DNA of 61,108 nt, taken from Lingula anatina. Taxonomy: Eukaryota > Brachiopoda > Lingulata > Lingulida > Lingulidae. Below are positions 38,557 to 49,437 of this stretch, in pieces. The stretch spans positions 1-61,108 of the forward strand of contig NW_019775058.1 of the NCBI RefSeq assembly GCF_001039355.2. The letters run 5' to 3'. A program made the position numbers and the translations under genes. Within the stretch, counting starts at the first letter, position 1; each line of letters starts with the position of its first letter. The notes under the pieces were generated by a model. It was given only the letters and a program-made list of their open reading frames with translations, was not told where the DNA came from and did no database searches.

Positions 38557-41500
38557 TTTTACTTTGTCTTGATACACTAGCAAGAGTTAACTGGTTAAAG
38601 TTCAGTATGAACAGTATGTTGTGATAAAAATTACATAATCTATAAAAAAAACAGTGGAAATTTTGTAAATTTTTTCTTTACTGTATTGACTTTACAATGA
38701 GTTAGTTATTCAAAGATCAGCAAGTCAAAGATTTGTATTGAGGTTAGGACAGAATACCTTCTTAGATTATTATTTTTTCATTGTAGTGACTCCACAATTA
38801 CTTTAATTATAGAGGGTATGAAAAATTCCCTCAAATTACTTATTTATTAATTTTTCATTGCAGTGACTTTACAGTGTCTTTTACAGAGTGGTTACAAGAA
38901 AAAAAATTATTTCTCTCTTTCTTTTTCATTGCAGTGACTTCACAGTGAGTTACCTGGCTAAAGATGAGCGAGGACAAGATTGTTACCTGGCTTTGTTGTC
39001 TGACTGGGACCTCGACGCAGCTTTTCTTTGTGCATCAGAACCATGCCTTAGACTGAAAGTGGACCTTAAACCCTTTGAGGATGGTATGTACAGACGAAAG
39101 GAGTCATAGTTGTGTCTACATAGTAAACCGCTGGATGTTTTGTTTGGATTTTAGTGTGGTGCCTTAAAGGTAAAGGCAGACTCATTCAAAATATTGCACT
39201 TNTAACCTGAATGATGTTATCCTCAATTGACACAAGTTGAGTTGACCTGTTCTCAATGTAACTTGCTGATGTACTATGTTTACTCTCCCGGCTGCCTGCA
39301 TATATATAAAGCCGGCATGGTGAGGTGAATAGCATGCAGTGCAGTTTGCTACTTGTGTATCACTGCTGCATCATGAGGTTTAGCAAAAATTTTCTAAGCA
39401 AGTTTAGAGAAAGAAAGCCCTTCAGGAGAAGAAGTATGAAGGAAAAAGAATTGTTTTCTCCAGAGATTTCACAGCAAGTGGAGACTGATGAAAGGTATCG
39501 CTGGAATAAATAAAAAGTTATTGCTGGAATTTTTTTGATGAGTAATTATATTTATCAATTTATTATTTGAAAACCAGGTACGGAGAGGAACCAGTTTTGT
39601 TAAAATTGAAGACATTAAATGAATAGTGGAGCTCATGTTTTATTTTGTAATCACTGATATATCGTACATCTTGATTAATTGGTGAAAAAAAATAAAGAAG
39701 GGAGACATCTTTAGTATTTGGACTTAAATATTGGTCCTTTCCTGAACATATTTTTGGATGATTTCATGAGTCATGCTCAGAATGTGGTTAAATCCATTAG
39801 GAAATTAAAAAATATATATTTTGTATTATTTAATCAAAGTAAATTACATTGGGCATTTTGAAAAGTTTTTACTTGCATAAGCCTAGGAATGATTATAAAG
39901 AGAAATTTCTAACAAAATAAGTGACAGAAATATGAGTCAAATTCTAAAAGTAAAAAAACTTAAATGGGGTGTAAAATTTAAATATACTTCATTTTTGGCT
40001 CAAGCACTTTCCTGCTATGAACATAAGTTCCCAACATAGACATAATAAAGACTGCTGCCTGTTTGTTGTTTGGCAGCATAATTTTAGCTATGTGTGTATA
40101 TTGGATGTCCTTGAGTAATTGGCACTTTGTTATGGCTTGTTGAATTGTTGTGATTAACAAATGTAGAGAAATATATCTAATGGTTGATATTTTTAATTGA
40201 TTTAATTAATTTATTTATTTATTTTGCTTTGTCTTGATGTAATAGGGGAGTTAACTGGGTGAAGTTTTATATGAAAGCTGTTTGGTAAAAATTATACAAT
40301 CTAAAAAAAAAAAAACAAACTGAGTAAATTTTGTTCTTCACTGCAGTGACTTCACAGTGAGTTAGTGATTCAAAGATCAGCAAATCAAAGATTTGTTTGG
40401 AGATTAGGACAAAAAATACCTCCTTAAATGGATAATGAAGACAGATTCTTTTTCATTGCAGTGACTCTACAGTGACATTTATAGAGGTTACAAAAAATTA
40501 CTTTCATTTTAGAGGGTACGAAAAATTCCCTCAAATTACTTATTTATTAATTTTTCATTGCAGTGACTGAACAGTAACTTTTACAAAGTGGTTACAAAAA
40601 GCACTCAGATTATTTATTTCTTTCTTTTTCATTGCAGTGACTTCACAGTGAGTTACCTGGCTAAGGATGAGCGAGGACAAGATTGTTACCTGGCTTTGTT
40701 GTCTGACTGGGACCTCGACGCAGCCTTTCTTTGTGCATCAGAACCATGCCTTAGACTTAAAGTGGACCTTAAACCCTTTGAGGATGGTATGTACAGACGA
40801 AAGGAGTCGTAGTTGTGTCTACATAGTAAACCACTGGATGTTTTGTTTGGATTTTAGTGTGGTGCCTTAAAGGTAAAGGCAGACTCATTCGAATTATTGC
40901 ACTGGGAAAATAATTGGACTTTGCCATTTGTGGTTTTGGCAAAGCAAGTCGAGGTAAAAAAAAAAGTCATGAGAACTCTTTTTTTTTTTTGTCTTTACAA
41001 ACATAGCATATTAATATTGTGTATGAAGTTTTGAATTTTTCATTTATTTATTTATTTATTCTAAACTTGACTCAAAACAAGTTGGTAATATGTCCTGTCC
41101 TTGAACACAAAACAAGCATATTAATATTGTGTATGAAGTTTTGAATTTTTCATTAATTTATTTATTTATTCTAAACTTGACTCAAAACAAGTTGGTAATA
41201 TGTCCTGTCCTTGAACACTTTTAGGTCTCGATGACTGGGACATCATTGCTCCCATGGATGTACCGGTGATGCAGGCGCCGAGCACAAGCCAGTCTTTTCT
41301 GGCCTCCCTGTCTGACTCCATCTCAACACATGTCGGGAAAACTGTCTCACATGTTCAGAAAGTCATTAGTAAGTCAATGTAGCATAGCAGACTTCCTTGT
41401 GTTGATAATGAAATATGAGGGTATTATCTCTCAAGTAAACTGTGTGTGAGAGAAAGAGCATACTTAATATTTGATACATTTTATATGGTTGAATAATTGA

Positions 41501-43818
41501 TGAAAAACTAGTTGAGGTAGTTGGTTTGAGATATTAGTGGCATAATGGAAATTGTCAGCTTGTGGAAGTAAAAGGATGTTTTAAGAAATTTATGTCAAAA
41601 GGGTGCAATTTGAAGAAATTTTTCTAGTGTGACAGTAACTTATGATTCTTTCAGCAAACCATTTAATGATATGATTATATTCCAATTTTTAGTATGGATA
41701 TATAACTTAAGATAATTTATTGTTTCAGGTAGAAGAGGAGAAGATGATTACAAGCCAGTAAAACCTCCCATGGGTGATAAAGAATTACAGAACTTTCTGG
41801 ACTCTGATGGATGCCTGCTCAACCCCCAGGAGTTCCGCTTTAGTGTCTACCAGGGAGGGGTGGAGCCATCTTTGCGCAAAGTTGTGTGGCGCCATCTATT
41901 GAATGTGTTCCCAGATGGCTTGTCGGGGAAGGAGAGAATGAGCTATCTCAAGAAGAAATCTCAAGAATATTACAAGTTGCGAGACTTTTGGCGCGACCAT
42001 GTGAACACTAATGAAGAGCTGAAGTACATTACAAACATGGTCAAACGCGACGTCTTGCGAACTGATCGCACACACAAATTCTTTGCTGGTGCTGATGATA
42101 ACAAAAACATTGTGTCTCTGTTTAATATTTTAGTCACCTATGCTGTCACTCACCCAGAAGTGTCTTACTGCCAAGGTATGGGAGATGTTGTGTCTCCCCT
42201 GCTCTTTGTTCAACAGGACGAGGCAAATGCGTACCTTTGCTTCTGTGCGATCATGAGGCGGATGAAACACAACTTCATGATGGATGGCCATGTCATGACC
42301 ACAAAATTCCAACACTTGTCGTTACTTCTCCAGAAACATGATCCAGAGTTTTATGCCTACTTGAAGCACCATGACGCTGACGACTTGTTCTTCTGCTATC
42401 GCTGGCTGCTGCTGGAACTGAAGAGGGAGTTTCCTTTCAATGATGCTCTCTACATGTTGGAGGTACTATGGAGCTCCATCCCCCCTGATCCTCCCGAGAT
42501 TGACCTTGAGCTGACTGGGCCTGGCTTCACCATTGGCTCTGCCTCGCTTTCTCCAGGATCTCCATTTGGAAGCAAAGAAACTGCCTACTCACGCTTGCGT
42601 GCCATGTACAGACGGCTGCATCCAACGCCATCCAGTTCAAACCCGCCACCCAAAGTCATTGTTGCGGGGAAAAATCCAAGGAGCCCATCCCCTCAAAGAT
42701 TGGGGCCAGACTCCAAGGCATCGACTCCAAAGGGCGCAGTGCGCTGTGTGGAACCCATCACCCCATTGGATGAGAGCAAAACCCTAGAGGGCTCTGATGA
42801 GTACGTCCCTGTCAGTGACCCCGTCACCAAGGCCATACTAGCAAAATCGGCCAGCATTGACAAGTCCCTGGTGGACATGGGAAAAATGGGGTCCACCACA
42901 GGAAGTACATTGTGCAATTCAGATGTGACTGAAGCTGAGGAAAACAGTGGCAGTTTTGAATTCCCCTCTAACGAGCTGACTGATACTGACACCAGTAAAC
43001 GGGAGCTGTGCAATGACAGCATAGAAAATGATAGTCAAAAACTGTGCAGTGATAGCACTTTTGGTGATAAGTCATCTAGTTTTGAATCCATTGGAACTCG
43101 GAACTCGTCGTCAGTGTCCCTTGCCTCTAATTGTAGTGATATCTGGAAAGGAGATTGCCAAGGAAATTCTGTGTTTTTTGTCACATTAAATGAGATGGGA
43201 AAAGAAGAGGCTCAGCATCAGGGTGGTTTGTCTCAGAAACAGAATACTAACAACAATAACAACACCCAGCCTAAAGATGGTCAGAGAACCACCCAAAGTC
43301 AAAATGGAAGTGAGATTCGCCAGCAAAGGCCACCCGACATTAAACTCCCAGCGCCACTTAATTTAGCAATGGCTGACACAACAAGTCTTGCATCACGCGA
43401 TTCTGGGATTAACAATTCCCAGGCGTCTCACTCTCAGCCTGAAACTCCAACTAAAGGCTATTTTGACTCTGGTTTTACTGACCAAGTAGATCTGACCTCT
43501 TGTACTGACCATTTGACCACACAGGTGGACTGTGCCAGTAGGCTTCACGAGTTGCCGCCGCCAAGCGAGTTTGGCTGCGGCAATCCATTCCTGGTTTTTA
43601 TGTGCCTAACGCTGCTGGAACAACAGAAAGAGACTATCATGCTGAACGCTATGGACTATAACGATCTTGCGATGCATTTTGATAAGATGGTGAGAAAGCA
43701 TAATGTACAGGCGGTGCTGAAGCACGCACAAGGGCTGTATCAACTTTATCTACGTTCCCAACAAAACTGGTTTGAGGAGAGCTCAGAATCGGTTTCCGAC
43801 TTTGGACCTAGTCTGTAA
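22637..43818 (+). CDS. TBC1D25: TBC1 domain family member 25 (OATL1), Rab GTPase-activating protein
   Basis: Exons: 22637-22690 (identical copy 26597-26650), 29548-29657, 38935-39083 (second copy 40638-40786), 41225-41368, 41729-43818 (TAA). Counting each duplicated exon once, the frame is open for 848 residues. The N-terminus has the family block REVIRVKVK...YKKFSIDPQITSFEVLQ and SDWDLDAAF, a PB1-like fold. WDII at residues 109-112 is the LC3-interacting motif, preceded by acidic residues as in vertebrates. The TBC domain starts near VEPSLRKVVWRHLL (about 197); arginine finger R263 in KRDVLRTDR and glutamine finger Q301 in SYCQGM are both present. After PPDPPEID a Ser/Thr/Asn-rich insertion of about 350 residues precedes the conserved C-terminal block (GNPFLVFMCLTLLEQQKE..., from about 760). 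The known role is a Rab33B GAP recruited to autophagosomes via LC3/GATE-16 to tune fusion with lysosomes. The whole TBC part sits in one 2.1-kb exon. Confidence 0.95.
23594..24611. mobile_element. hAT-like DNA transposon end, truncated by assembly gap
   Basis: Starts with CAGGGGTCGAAATGTTG, which resembles hAT terminal inverted repeats. The start lies exactly where the two copies of duplicated block 1 diverge (after TGTATTT; the other copy continues GGGCAAAAG). Within the first 160 bp are seven exact TTTCCCG motifs in both orientations, like the subterminal repeats that hAT transposases bind. A short lysine-rich open frame (about 24267-24340, +) near the right end could be the beginning of a transposase, but no DDE or zinc-finger motif is visible. 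The right terminus is cut off by the N at 24612, so a target site duplication cannot be checked. Confidence 0.6.
24612..24612. other. Assembly gap (single N)
   Basis: One N at the exact junction between the transposon-like sequence and the second copy of duplicated block 1. It marks a contig join of unknown true size. Confidence 0.95.
24615..27557. repeat. Duplicated block 1, second copy (2.94 kb)
   Basis: Direct copy of 20656-23593, beginning right after the gap and ending at CACTGTATTT. It contains an identical TBC1D25 exon 1 at 26597-26650, with donor GTAGGTAGG instead of GTGGGCAGG. Downstream unique sequence continues toward exon 2, so this copy is the one contiguous with the rest of the gene. 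Confidence 0.9.
27558..29547 (+). other. TBC1D25 intron 1, nothing recognised
   Basis: About 2 kb of AT-rich sequence between the second copy of exon 1 and exon 2. No open frame, motif or repeat stood out. Confidence 0.6.
29851..29851. other. Assembly gap (single N)
   Basis: One N in the intron after exon 2. Unlike the other two gaps, I saw no duplicated sequence on its two sides, so the join may hide missing sequence. Confidence 0.9.
30048..30206. repeat. Microsatellites (TTTA)n, (TA)n, (CA)n
   Basis: (TTTA)n at about 30048-30090, (TA)n at 30142-30164, running directly into (CA)n at 30165-30206. All lie in the TBC1D25 intron following exon 2. Confidence 0.95.
31621..31666. repeat. (AAAT)n microsatellite
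   Basis: About eleven AATA units in the large TBC1D25 intron. Confidence 0.95.
32242..32284. repeat. (CT)n microsatellite
   Basis: About twenty CT units. It lies just left of the diverged repeats that begin near 32310. Confidence 0.95.
32310..33900. repeat. Diverged intronic tandem repeat, unit about 185 bp and larger
   Basis: The phrase AGTGATTGGTTCCCA recurs at about 32329, 32514 and 33536; a related GTGATTGGTATTAAAATCATG is near 33309. The surrounding blocks (TTACATACTCTGATATA, GATATTGACATGAA, TTTTCACTTTCTACAAAT) recur in the same order at about 32460-32830 and 33490-33880. This is an old higher-order duplication of roughly 1 kb made from shorter units. No coding sense was found; it may be a satellite-like element. 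Confidence 0.65.
34150..34199. repeat. (TTTA)n microsatellite
   Basis: About twelve TTTA units in the large TBC1D25 intron. Confidence 0.95.
36675..36848. mobile_element. Tourist-like MITE (PIF/Harbinger type), copy 1
   Basis: A 174-bp non-coding element whose ends are inverted repeats of about 55-70 bp: GGCCCCATTCAGAATAGGGG at the left, and the reverse complement of CCCCTATTATGAATGGTCC at the right. It is flanked by TAA on both sides, fitting the 3-bp TWA target duplication of PIF/Harbinger elements. Related copies are at 45652-45758 and 58558-58729. Confidence 0.85.
37543..39201. repeat. Duplicated block 2, first copy (1.66 kb)
   Basis: Direct near-copy of 39203-40903. It ends exactly at the N at 39202, and the second copy starts exactly after it. 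It includes one version of TBC1D25 exon 3 and a (TTTA)n tract at 38513-38560. As for block 1, unmerged haplotypes are the simplest reading. Confidence 0.92.
37641..37849 (+). other. Small intronic ORF with TATA box and AATAAA
   Basis: TATAAAG at 37641-37647 is followed by ATG codons at 37670 and 37709, an open frame of 59 or 46 codons rich in Arg/Lys (MRFSKNFLSKFRERKPF...), and GGAATAAATAG at the stop. The second haplotype-like copy (39325-39513) keeps the frame without indels but has two amino-acid changes. It could be a nested micro-gene or a chance frame; I recognise no family. Confidence 0.2.
39202..39202. other. Assembly gap (single N)
   Basis: One N exactly between the two copies of duplicated block 2. 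Confidence 0.95.
39203..40903. repeat. Duplicated block 2, second copy (1.70 kb)
   Basis: Copy of 37543-39201. Its exon 3 version (40638-40786) differs from the first at three bases out of 149, all synonymous (AAA/AAG Lys, GCT/GCC Ala, CTG/CTT Leu). Introns differ more, including indels and a much shorter (TTTA)n tract. Confidence 0.92.
41006..41218. repeat. Tandem duplication of 110 bp before TBC1D25 exon 4
   Basis: The segment beginning GCATATTAATATTGTG at 41006 is repeated at 41116. Both copies end CCTTGAACAC, and the second runs directly into the exon 4 acceptor (TTTTAG at 41219-41224). Any branch-point sequence within the unit is therefore present twice. Confidence 0.9.
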
Positions 43819-46000
43819 TATATATATGAAAAGCTGCAGTTAGTGTTGCTCTCTTTTGTATTGTCATTGTCTACCTATTAACAGTGCAATTCCTGTGGAC
43901 ATGTATGTGAGCACAATGGAGGCATTTTAAAATGATCAGGATTTCCAGAAATCTTAGTGCACATGAGCTAGTTTACACGAGAAAAATGCTGTTGGCCATA
44001 GTGTGACCTACATAGTAGCCACTGTAATTTGGGAGAGGTAGTGTAATGTGTTGCCATTGAACTTTTCCCTCTTCTAAATTGTGGAAATTGTGGTTTAAAA
44101 GTGCACCCCACTTATTGTAAATACATGTAGCTCCAGTATTATTGTGGAGAAATATAGCTCATGTTTACCCCAGGTTTGTTTTTACAGGGGTCATACAGGT
44201 GTAGCTGCATTACCAATCATGGCCAATATGTGAAAATATCATATTTTAGCTTCTTTGTACATAATAATATAATATTAGGTACATTTTTTTTTTCTGTAGA
44301 GGTGTGGTGCCCGTGGTTGATGAGCTCTTTTTTTTTTAGAGCAAGATGGTGCAAAATGCAAAAGAAATGAGTGCCTTTTTGTTAAACTGAAGAAATTGTC
44401 TGAACATGAAGAATGTATGTGATCTAAATCTTGCTGATGATCAGTCTTGAGTTATTTTTACACCGCATGAGTGAACACATGTTAGATAAACTGTAATGAG
44501 AGGGGTAATTGGTATTATACATTTCTGACAATCATGTCTCTTTCTTGATCCATAGCTCAATGTGAATGGTCATAAATTTGAATTTGGCATTTGTTGAAGT
44601 TTGATTTTCTCTTTTCTCTCAAATAGAAAGGTTTTTTACTGATTTCTTAAATGCACTTTTGCTCACCTTACTGTCTCACTCGGTCATGGTCCCAAATAAG
44701 GCTCTAAAAATATAATTTATTTTATTATTTTTTTTAAGAAGTTAAAAGTTCTGTCCTTTAATACATGTGTAGTACACAAATTTGATCTCAAAAATAGTCA
44801 CAATTGGGCAACATTGAGTGAATTTCAAAGCTAGGTTTTGGCTATTTTGATTGTGAATTAAGAATTCCATCTCAGATAAAAGGTCTCTGGTTATATTTTT
44901 TTGCCCCGATTTGATTGTGAAGTAATTTTTAGTGGGAATGTCTCCATGATTTGCCTACTGTTAGCTGTGATAAGTAGAAATTAATTGCATTTTCAACTCA
45001 AAAGATTGTTAGTTTGGAAAACAAATTAAAGCTGTTGGCTGGAAATAGTTTTTCATGAAGGTGCCATTTATAGTTGTCATAAATGTAATTTTCAAAGCAT
45101 CAGATGCACTTGCAGACTTGTCTTTTAAACTTAGAATATAAACAAAATTTCCATGTTAGCACCAATGTTGTACTCTGTTTTTTTTTTCTTCTTCTTCTAA
45201 TTAAAATTACAAGCTTTGTAACTGTGATATCCTGATAATATACCAGTGAATTTGTTTCTGTGTTGAATTCATTTTCACTTTGAGTAATGATAATGTGATA
45301 TATTGCAAGTGATTTTTTGTTAGGCTTCGACCTACTGTTTCAAATCAAAAAGGTTTTGATTAATTCAGTCCCAAATATTAGGCTATCAGTAAAAGTGACA
45401 TCACTGAAACAGTGTCATCAATCATTTAGGGTGTCAGATGTTGATATTTAGCCATAAATCATTACAAATCAAGTCAGTTTATATTACAGTGCTGAGGTCT
45501 TACAAGAATACTTTAGAAAAATGATTTATTATAATAGATTTTTAAAGAGTCATGAATACCATTGAGAGGATTTATTCATTTCCATTTTATTTTGTTCTGT
45601 GCAGGTTTTTGCAGGTTAACTGATAAAGATATCCACAGTTCCCAAGTCTTAGGCACCATTCAGAACAGTGGACTAACTAGACCCAGGGTAAAATATGGCG
45701 ACCCATTACAAAGCTATTTGACCCTTGGACTAGTTAGTCCCCTATTTTGAACTGGGCCTTATAGAAAGTTCTTTTCTGTAGGCTTCACAAAGAACAGTCA
45801 CGGTCAGTACTTTGAAACAAAGGTTGATTAATTGTAGCATTGCCAACACATGCTTTGTGCAGATGTTTCAGCTGAGGTAGAGAGTCAACCAACTGCAATT
45901 TGCATACTTGTTATATTTGAAGAGAGATGAAATATTGGGGAAAAAAATAAAAGCTGAATAAATATAAGCATTCTGTTTTGCTTTGTTATAATTCTGTTTT
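43819..46000 (+). other. TBC1D25 3' UTR and downstream
   Basis: No coding sequence. Two AATAAA signals at 45946-45951 and 45957-45962 are the clearest candidate ends, giving a 3' UTR of about 2.1 kb that would contain the MITE at 45652-45758. Earlier cleavage at weaker signals cannot be excluded. 46001-46779 continues as AT-rich spacer before the PIERCE1 3' end. Confidence 0.5.
45652..45758. mobile_element. Tourist-like MITE, copy 2 (internally deleted)
   Basis: A 107-bp element starting GGCACCATTCAGAACAGTGG and ending in the inverted form CCCCTATTTTGAACTGGGCC. It is flanked by perfect TTA target duplications (45649-45651 and 45759-45761). The centre present in the copies at 36675 and 58558 is missing. 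Confidence 0.85.
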
Positions 46001-46779
46001 CTCTGATTGCTAAAATCTAGTCAACTTTCTTACTGCATTATACCAAATGGTATTGCGTATATCTAGTAAATTTGTCACCGTTACTGGTGAAATAATGTGG
46101 TTACTTTCTTTCAATTAAGAGCCTTAGTGATACTTTCAACAGCCAAAAGAAAAGAGAAATAAATATTACAAGCTACCTGAAGATGTCTTCACTGAAAGTG
46201 TTACCACATATTATCCTCAACATTATTCACAAAAAAAAGTATGTGTAATGCTTCTCTAACTTGTAAGGCTGTTCATTTGAAAGCAGCAAATTACGCTGTT
46301 ACAGTATTTAGAATAAATTTATTATCTTTTTCAACAAAATGACAATGGCAATTCCACATGATGAGTAAACAATGAAGAAGAATTCCTTTGAACACCACAG
46401 TATGAAAATTCGATAATGGATAAAATATTTCAAGTGAAGCAGCAGAATAGGCACCACAAAAAGTGACTTTCACGACAACACTGCTTCTTATTTGAATGTA
46501 AAATTTTCCCTCCCTTACTCCTTAAAAAATCCCTTCCCTTCTTCACATTTTTCCATGCAACTCTCAAGAGATATTTCTCCATGATAAATGTTTTGTCGTT
46601 ATTGATAAATTGGGAGTTGCACCACAGTTCCATTGCAGAGGACTGACATACATGAAATCATCATCATTCAACTGATGCAAACTGAAATCTCCATGTGAAA
46701 CAGTTCCAGTGCCTTTTTTTTAATAAATCCATATCTTGTCCATAAAAATAATGTTTAAAAGATTCCAAATGAATCAGTC

Positions 46780-46785
46780 TTTATT
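46780..46785 (-). terminator. PIERCE1 polyadenylation signal
   Basis: TTTATT on the plus strand, AATAAA on the minus strand, begins about 14 bp after the PIERCE1 stop codon. The implied 3' UTR is very short unless a later signal is used. Confidence 0.55.
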
Positions 46786-46798
46786 TGTTTTGGCAGCT

Positions 46799-49437
46799 TC
46801 ATACTTTGCTTTTATCTGTAGATGTGTTTAGACCTTGATCTCTGTACATGCCGCAGATTCCTAAATGCTGAAAAAGAGAAAGAGAAAACATTAAGATCTT
46901 GCTTGAAATATACAGTATTTGGGATGTGATTACTGTGTCTGGTGCCTTAAAAATAAGAAAAATGACCATTTTTAGTCATTTGCAGTAATTTTTTTCATAT
47001 TTTGATAACTTCAGGGTCAGGTTACAAGAGAAGCAGGGATAATCCCTGGTACTAGCATAGATCTCCGCCCTCAGGAGAGGGTGCTCTACACTGCTGACAT
47101 CACTACTGTCATACCTATTTCTGTATTACAGTGGGCATTAACAATGCATCTCTCCTTAAACCTTGAATGATCAAAATGTGCAAAAAAATTTACTGAAAAT
47201 GACTAGAAATCGTCATTTTTTTTTTCATTTAAAGGCCTAAGAAAATGATGTTTCTCTTTAAGATACCGACAATAGAAAAATGTTGAAATGTGATGTGACA
47301 TACTGCGTACTGATGCAGTTGTTGAACCACTGAACCACTAAAGCATTTTGTTTGAATGTATTTTTATCTATCCATTTGATTGCCTGTTTTAGCAAAATCA
47401 CTCGTGTAAGCCTCACTTAATTGAACCCCCCCCTCCAAAAAAAAAAATTGAATACAATAAATAAAAGTTCATTATAGAAAACTATTACAGCTTAGCCTTG
47501 TGCAAACTAACATCTTTCTAACATATTTCTAAGCCTTTCCAGTCTGTCCTCTTTAAAGCAACCAAATGTATATCATATTTAGTATAGTATCAATATTTTT
47601 TTCAATAAAATGACACTGCATTTTTCATCAAATCAATAATGCTTTGCAATAATCTTACCTCAGAGAACTTTTGAGATTTACAGTGGAAAGTGGTAGGCAT
47701 GGTATGTACTGAAGGGGGTTGCATTCCATAGTTATTTGCTGTTGTTCTATAAAGGGGATGTTCGCGTTTTCCATAGCCTTGAAAACATTCTAGAAAAAAA
47801 CAAAATAATAATACACATTAGTCTTGCTGGTCAATATCTACTGGATATCAATACTAAAGTAAACTATTATTGTCCTGATATACTGAGTTGTAGGAAAATG
47901 TGACATCTTCACATATTTCCACATTCAAAAGTATCATTTAAAATAAGTATTATGTCTTCTGATTATAACAACCAATAGATCATTTATCTGTTACAAATAT
48001 TCTTTGTTTTTTTTTAAATACAGCCTCTTGTTTGGTACTGTAAGACCTAGTGGTAGAAGAGTTGTGGAATAACATAAATCATAACATCCAGTCACTTTTT
48101 TACCCCATCACACAATACATTTTATTCTACACCAAATACTGACCATCTTCTCTAGGCTGGGGCATTTGGTAATTGTTTCTACATGTATACACAGGGTTGC
48201 CCAGATTATATGGTTCTGGAAAAAAGAGACATCTTGATTAGACGACACCTCATTTTAATAGGACCAATAAAGGAAGCAGGCAGCAAAAGTATCAATTTTT
48301 TTCTTCGTTCATTATTTTTTGTGACCCCCCCCCCTCCCCCCTTTGTCACAGAACTGTACCCGGAGTTCCAGTGTTGGAAACTGACCTCACCACTATCAGT
48401 ATGCCAGCATGAGAGTAGAGAGAGAGAGACAACTGTGCAATGGCCCTTGGAACTCAGGGTGGATAATTGGCAACTGTGACAGGAATAATGGTATGCAGTA
48501 GGTCAGGGGAATTACTACAAGTGATCAATACTAATATAGCTTGAAATTCATGCAGTAGCACTCCTATTGATGACTTTTTTATGTGTACACTCTGCTAATG
48601 TAGCACTGCGTGAATCAAAAATTGTCAATAGGAGTCTTAACACATGGATTTCATGCTATACTAGTATTTGAGCTTATTGATCCACAACGTTTGTCCAGCT
48701 TTGGCAATAGAAGTCTTCAATCAATTCCTCTGGTCATAATGCTCTTAAAAACTTTTGCTGCCTTCTTATACATATTGGTCCTATACAAAATTATAAAAAT
48801 GGATTCCTACCAGGATGTTCAAATCTATCTGGAATGTTTTTTGTCCTATAATAATCAGAGGTCTTCGCACCTTTTGGAACTCCTCCTGGCGCAAAATCCA
48901 CTACCTCCTCAACTGCTGCGACCTAAAATCCCGAAAAAAAAGAATGTCAGTAATTATTTATTCATGAGTTCAACAACAATATAAGGGTTATGAAGAGCAA
49001 AATTCAATACCTCTTTTGACCCAATTGAAGCTCTTAATTAGACGGGCGGATCAAAGGGTTTCTCCTACAGGTACAAAAGCTGTTTACTGTGCACCTAAAC
49101 AGTTTACAAGCATCAAATTTACAAAAATACTCCATATTCTGAATAAAACCACTGTAGACTAAATTAGATTTCGTCTAGACAACATAAATGACACGTTATG
49201 GTGATAAATTTATACCTTTTAATCAATTTATGCATTACAAAAACACGCCAGGCTTATTACTTCTACATTATAATGCTTAGAAATAAAATAAAATGACACC
49301 GACAATATGTGATGACTTACTTATAAGAAAAGTATTTTTTCAGTAACAAAGATTTGTACCATATCGTTAATGTTATACCAGTTTAATTAGTACCCTTTTC
49401 TTACCTGTGAGTTCTGTGTGACTTGGTTTGAGGCCAT
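46799..49437 (-). CDS. PIERCE1: Piercer of microtubule wall 1 (C9orf116-type microtubule inner protein)
   Basis: Minus-strand exons in transcript order: 49405-49437, 48811-48922, 47659-47789, 46799-46867 (TGA at 46799-46801). All have GT-AG borders and continuous frame, giving 114 residues. Conserved blocks: KTSDYYRTKNIPDRFEHP, then FQGYGKREHPLYRTTANNYG, PPSVHTMPTTF and GICGMYRDQGLNT. These line up with the TSDYYR, FRGY, VYRTSNQAYG, HEMP and GGMFRNNTLN blocks that I recall for vertebrate PIERCE1. The known role is a filamentous protein threaded through the wall of the axonemal doublet A-tubule, where it helps attach outer dynein arms; loss disturbs cilia motility and left-right asymmetry. The protein is slightly shorter than the human one (136 residues), mostly at the N-terminus. 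None of the four exons is long enough to stand out alone, so the identification depends on the joined frame. It shares a divergent promoter with TMEM116. Confidence 0.93.

Noticed and set aside
42130-43022. Minus-strand open frames opposite TBC1D25 exon 5
   Set aside because: Shadows of a strongly supported coding exon on the plus strand.
48183-48984. Plus-strand frames of 98 and 124 codons
   Set aside because: They lie opposite PIERCE1 exon 2 and its introns and contain poly-C derived runs; no similarity seen.
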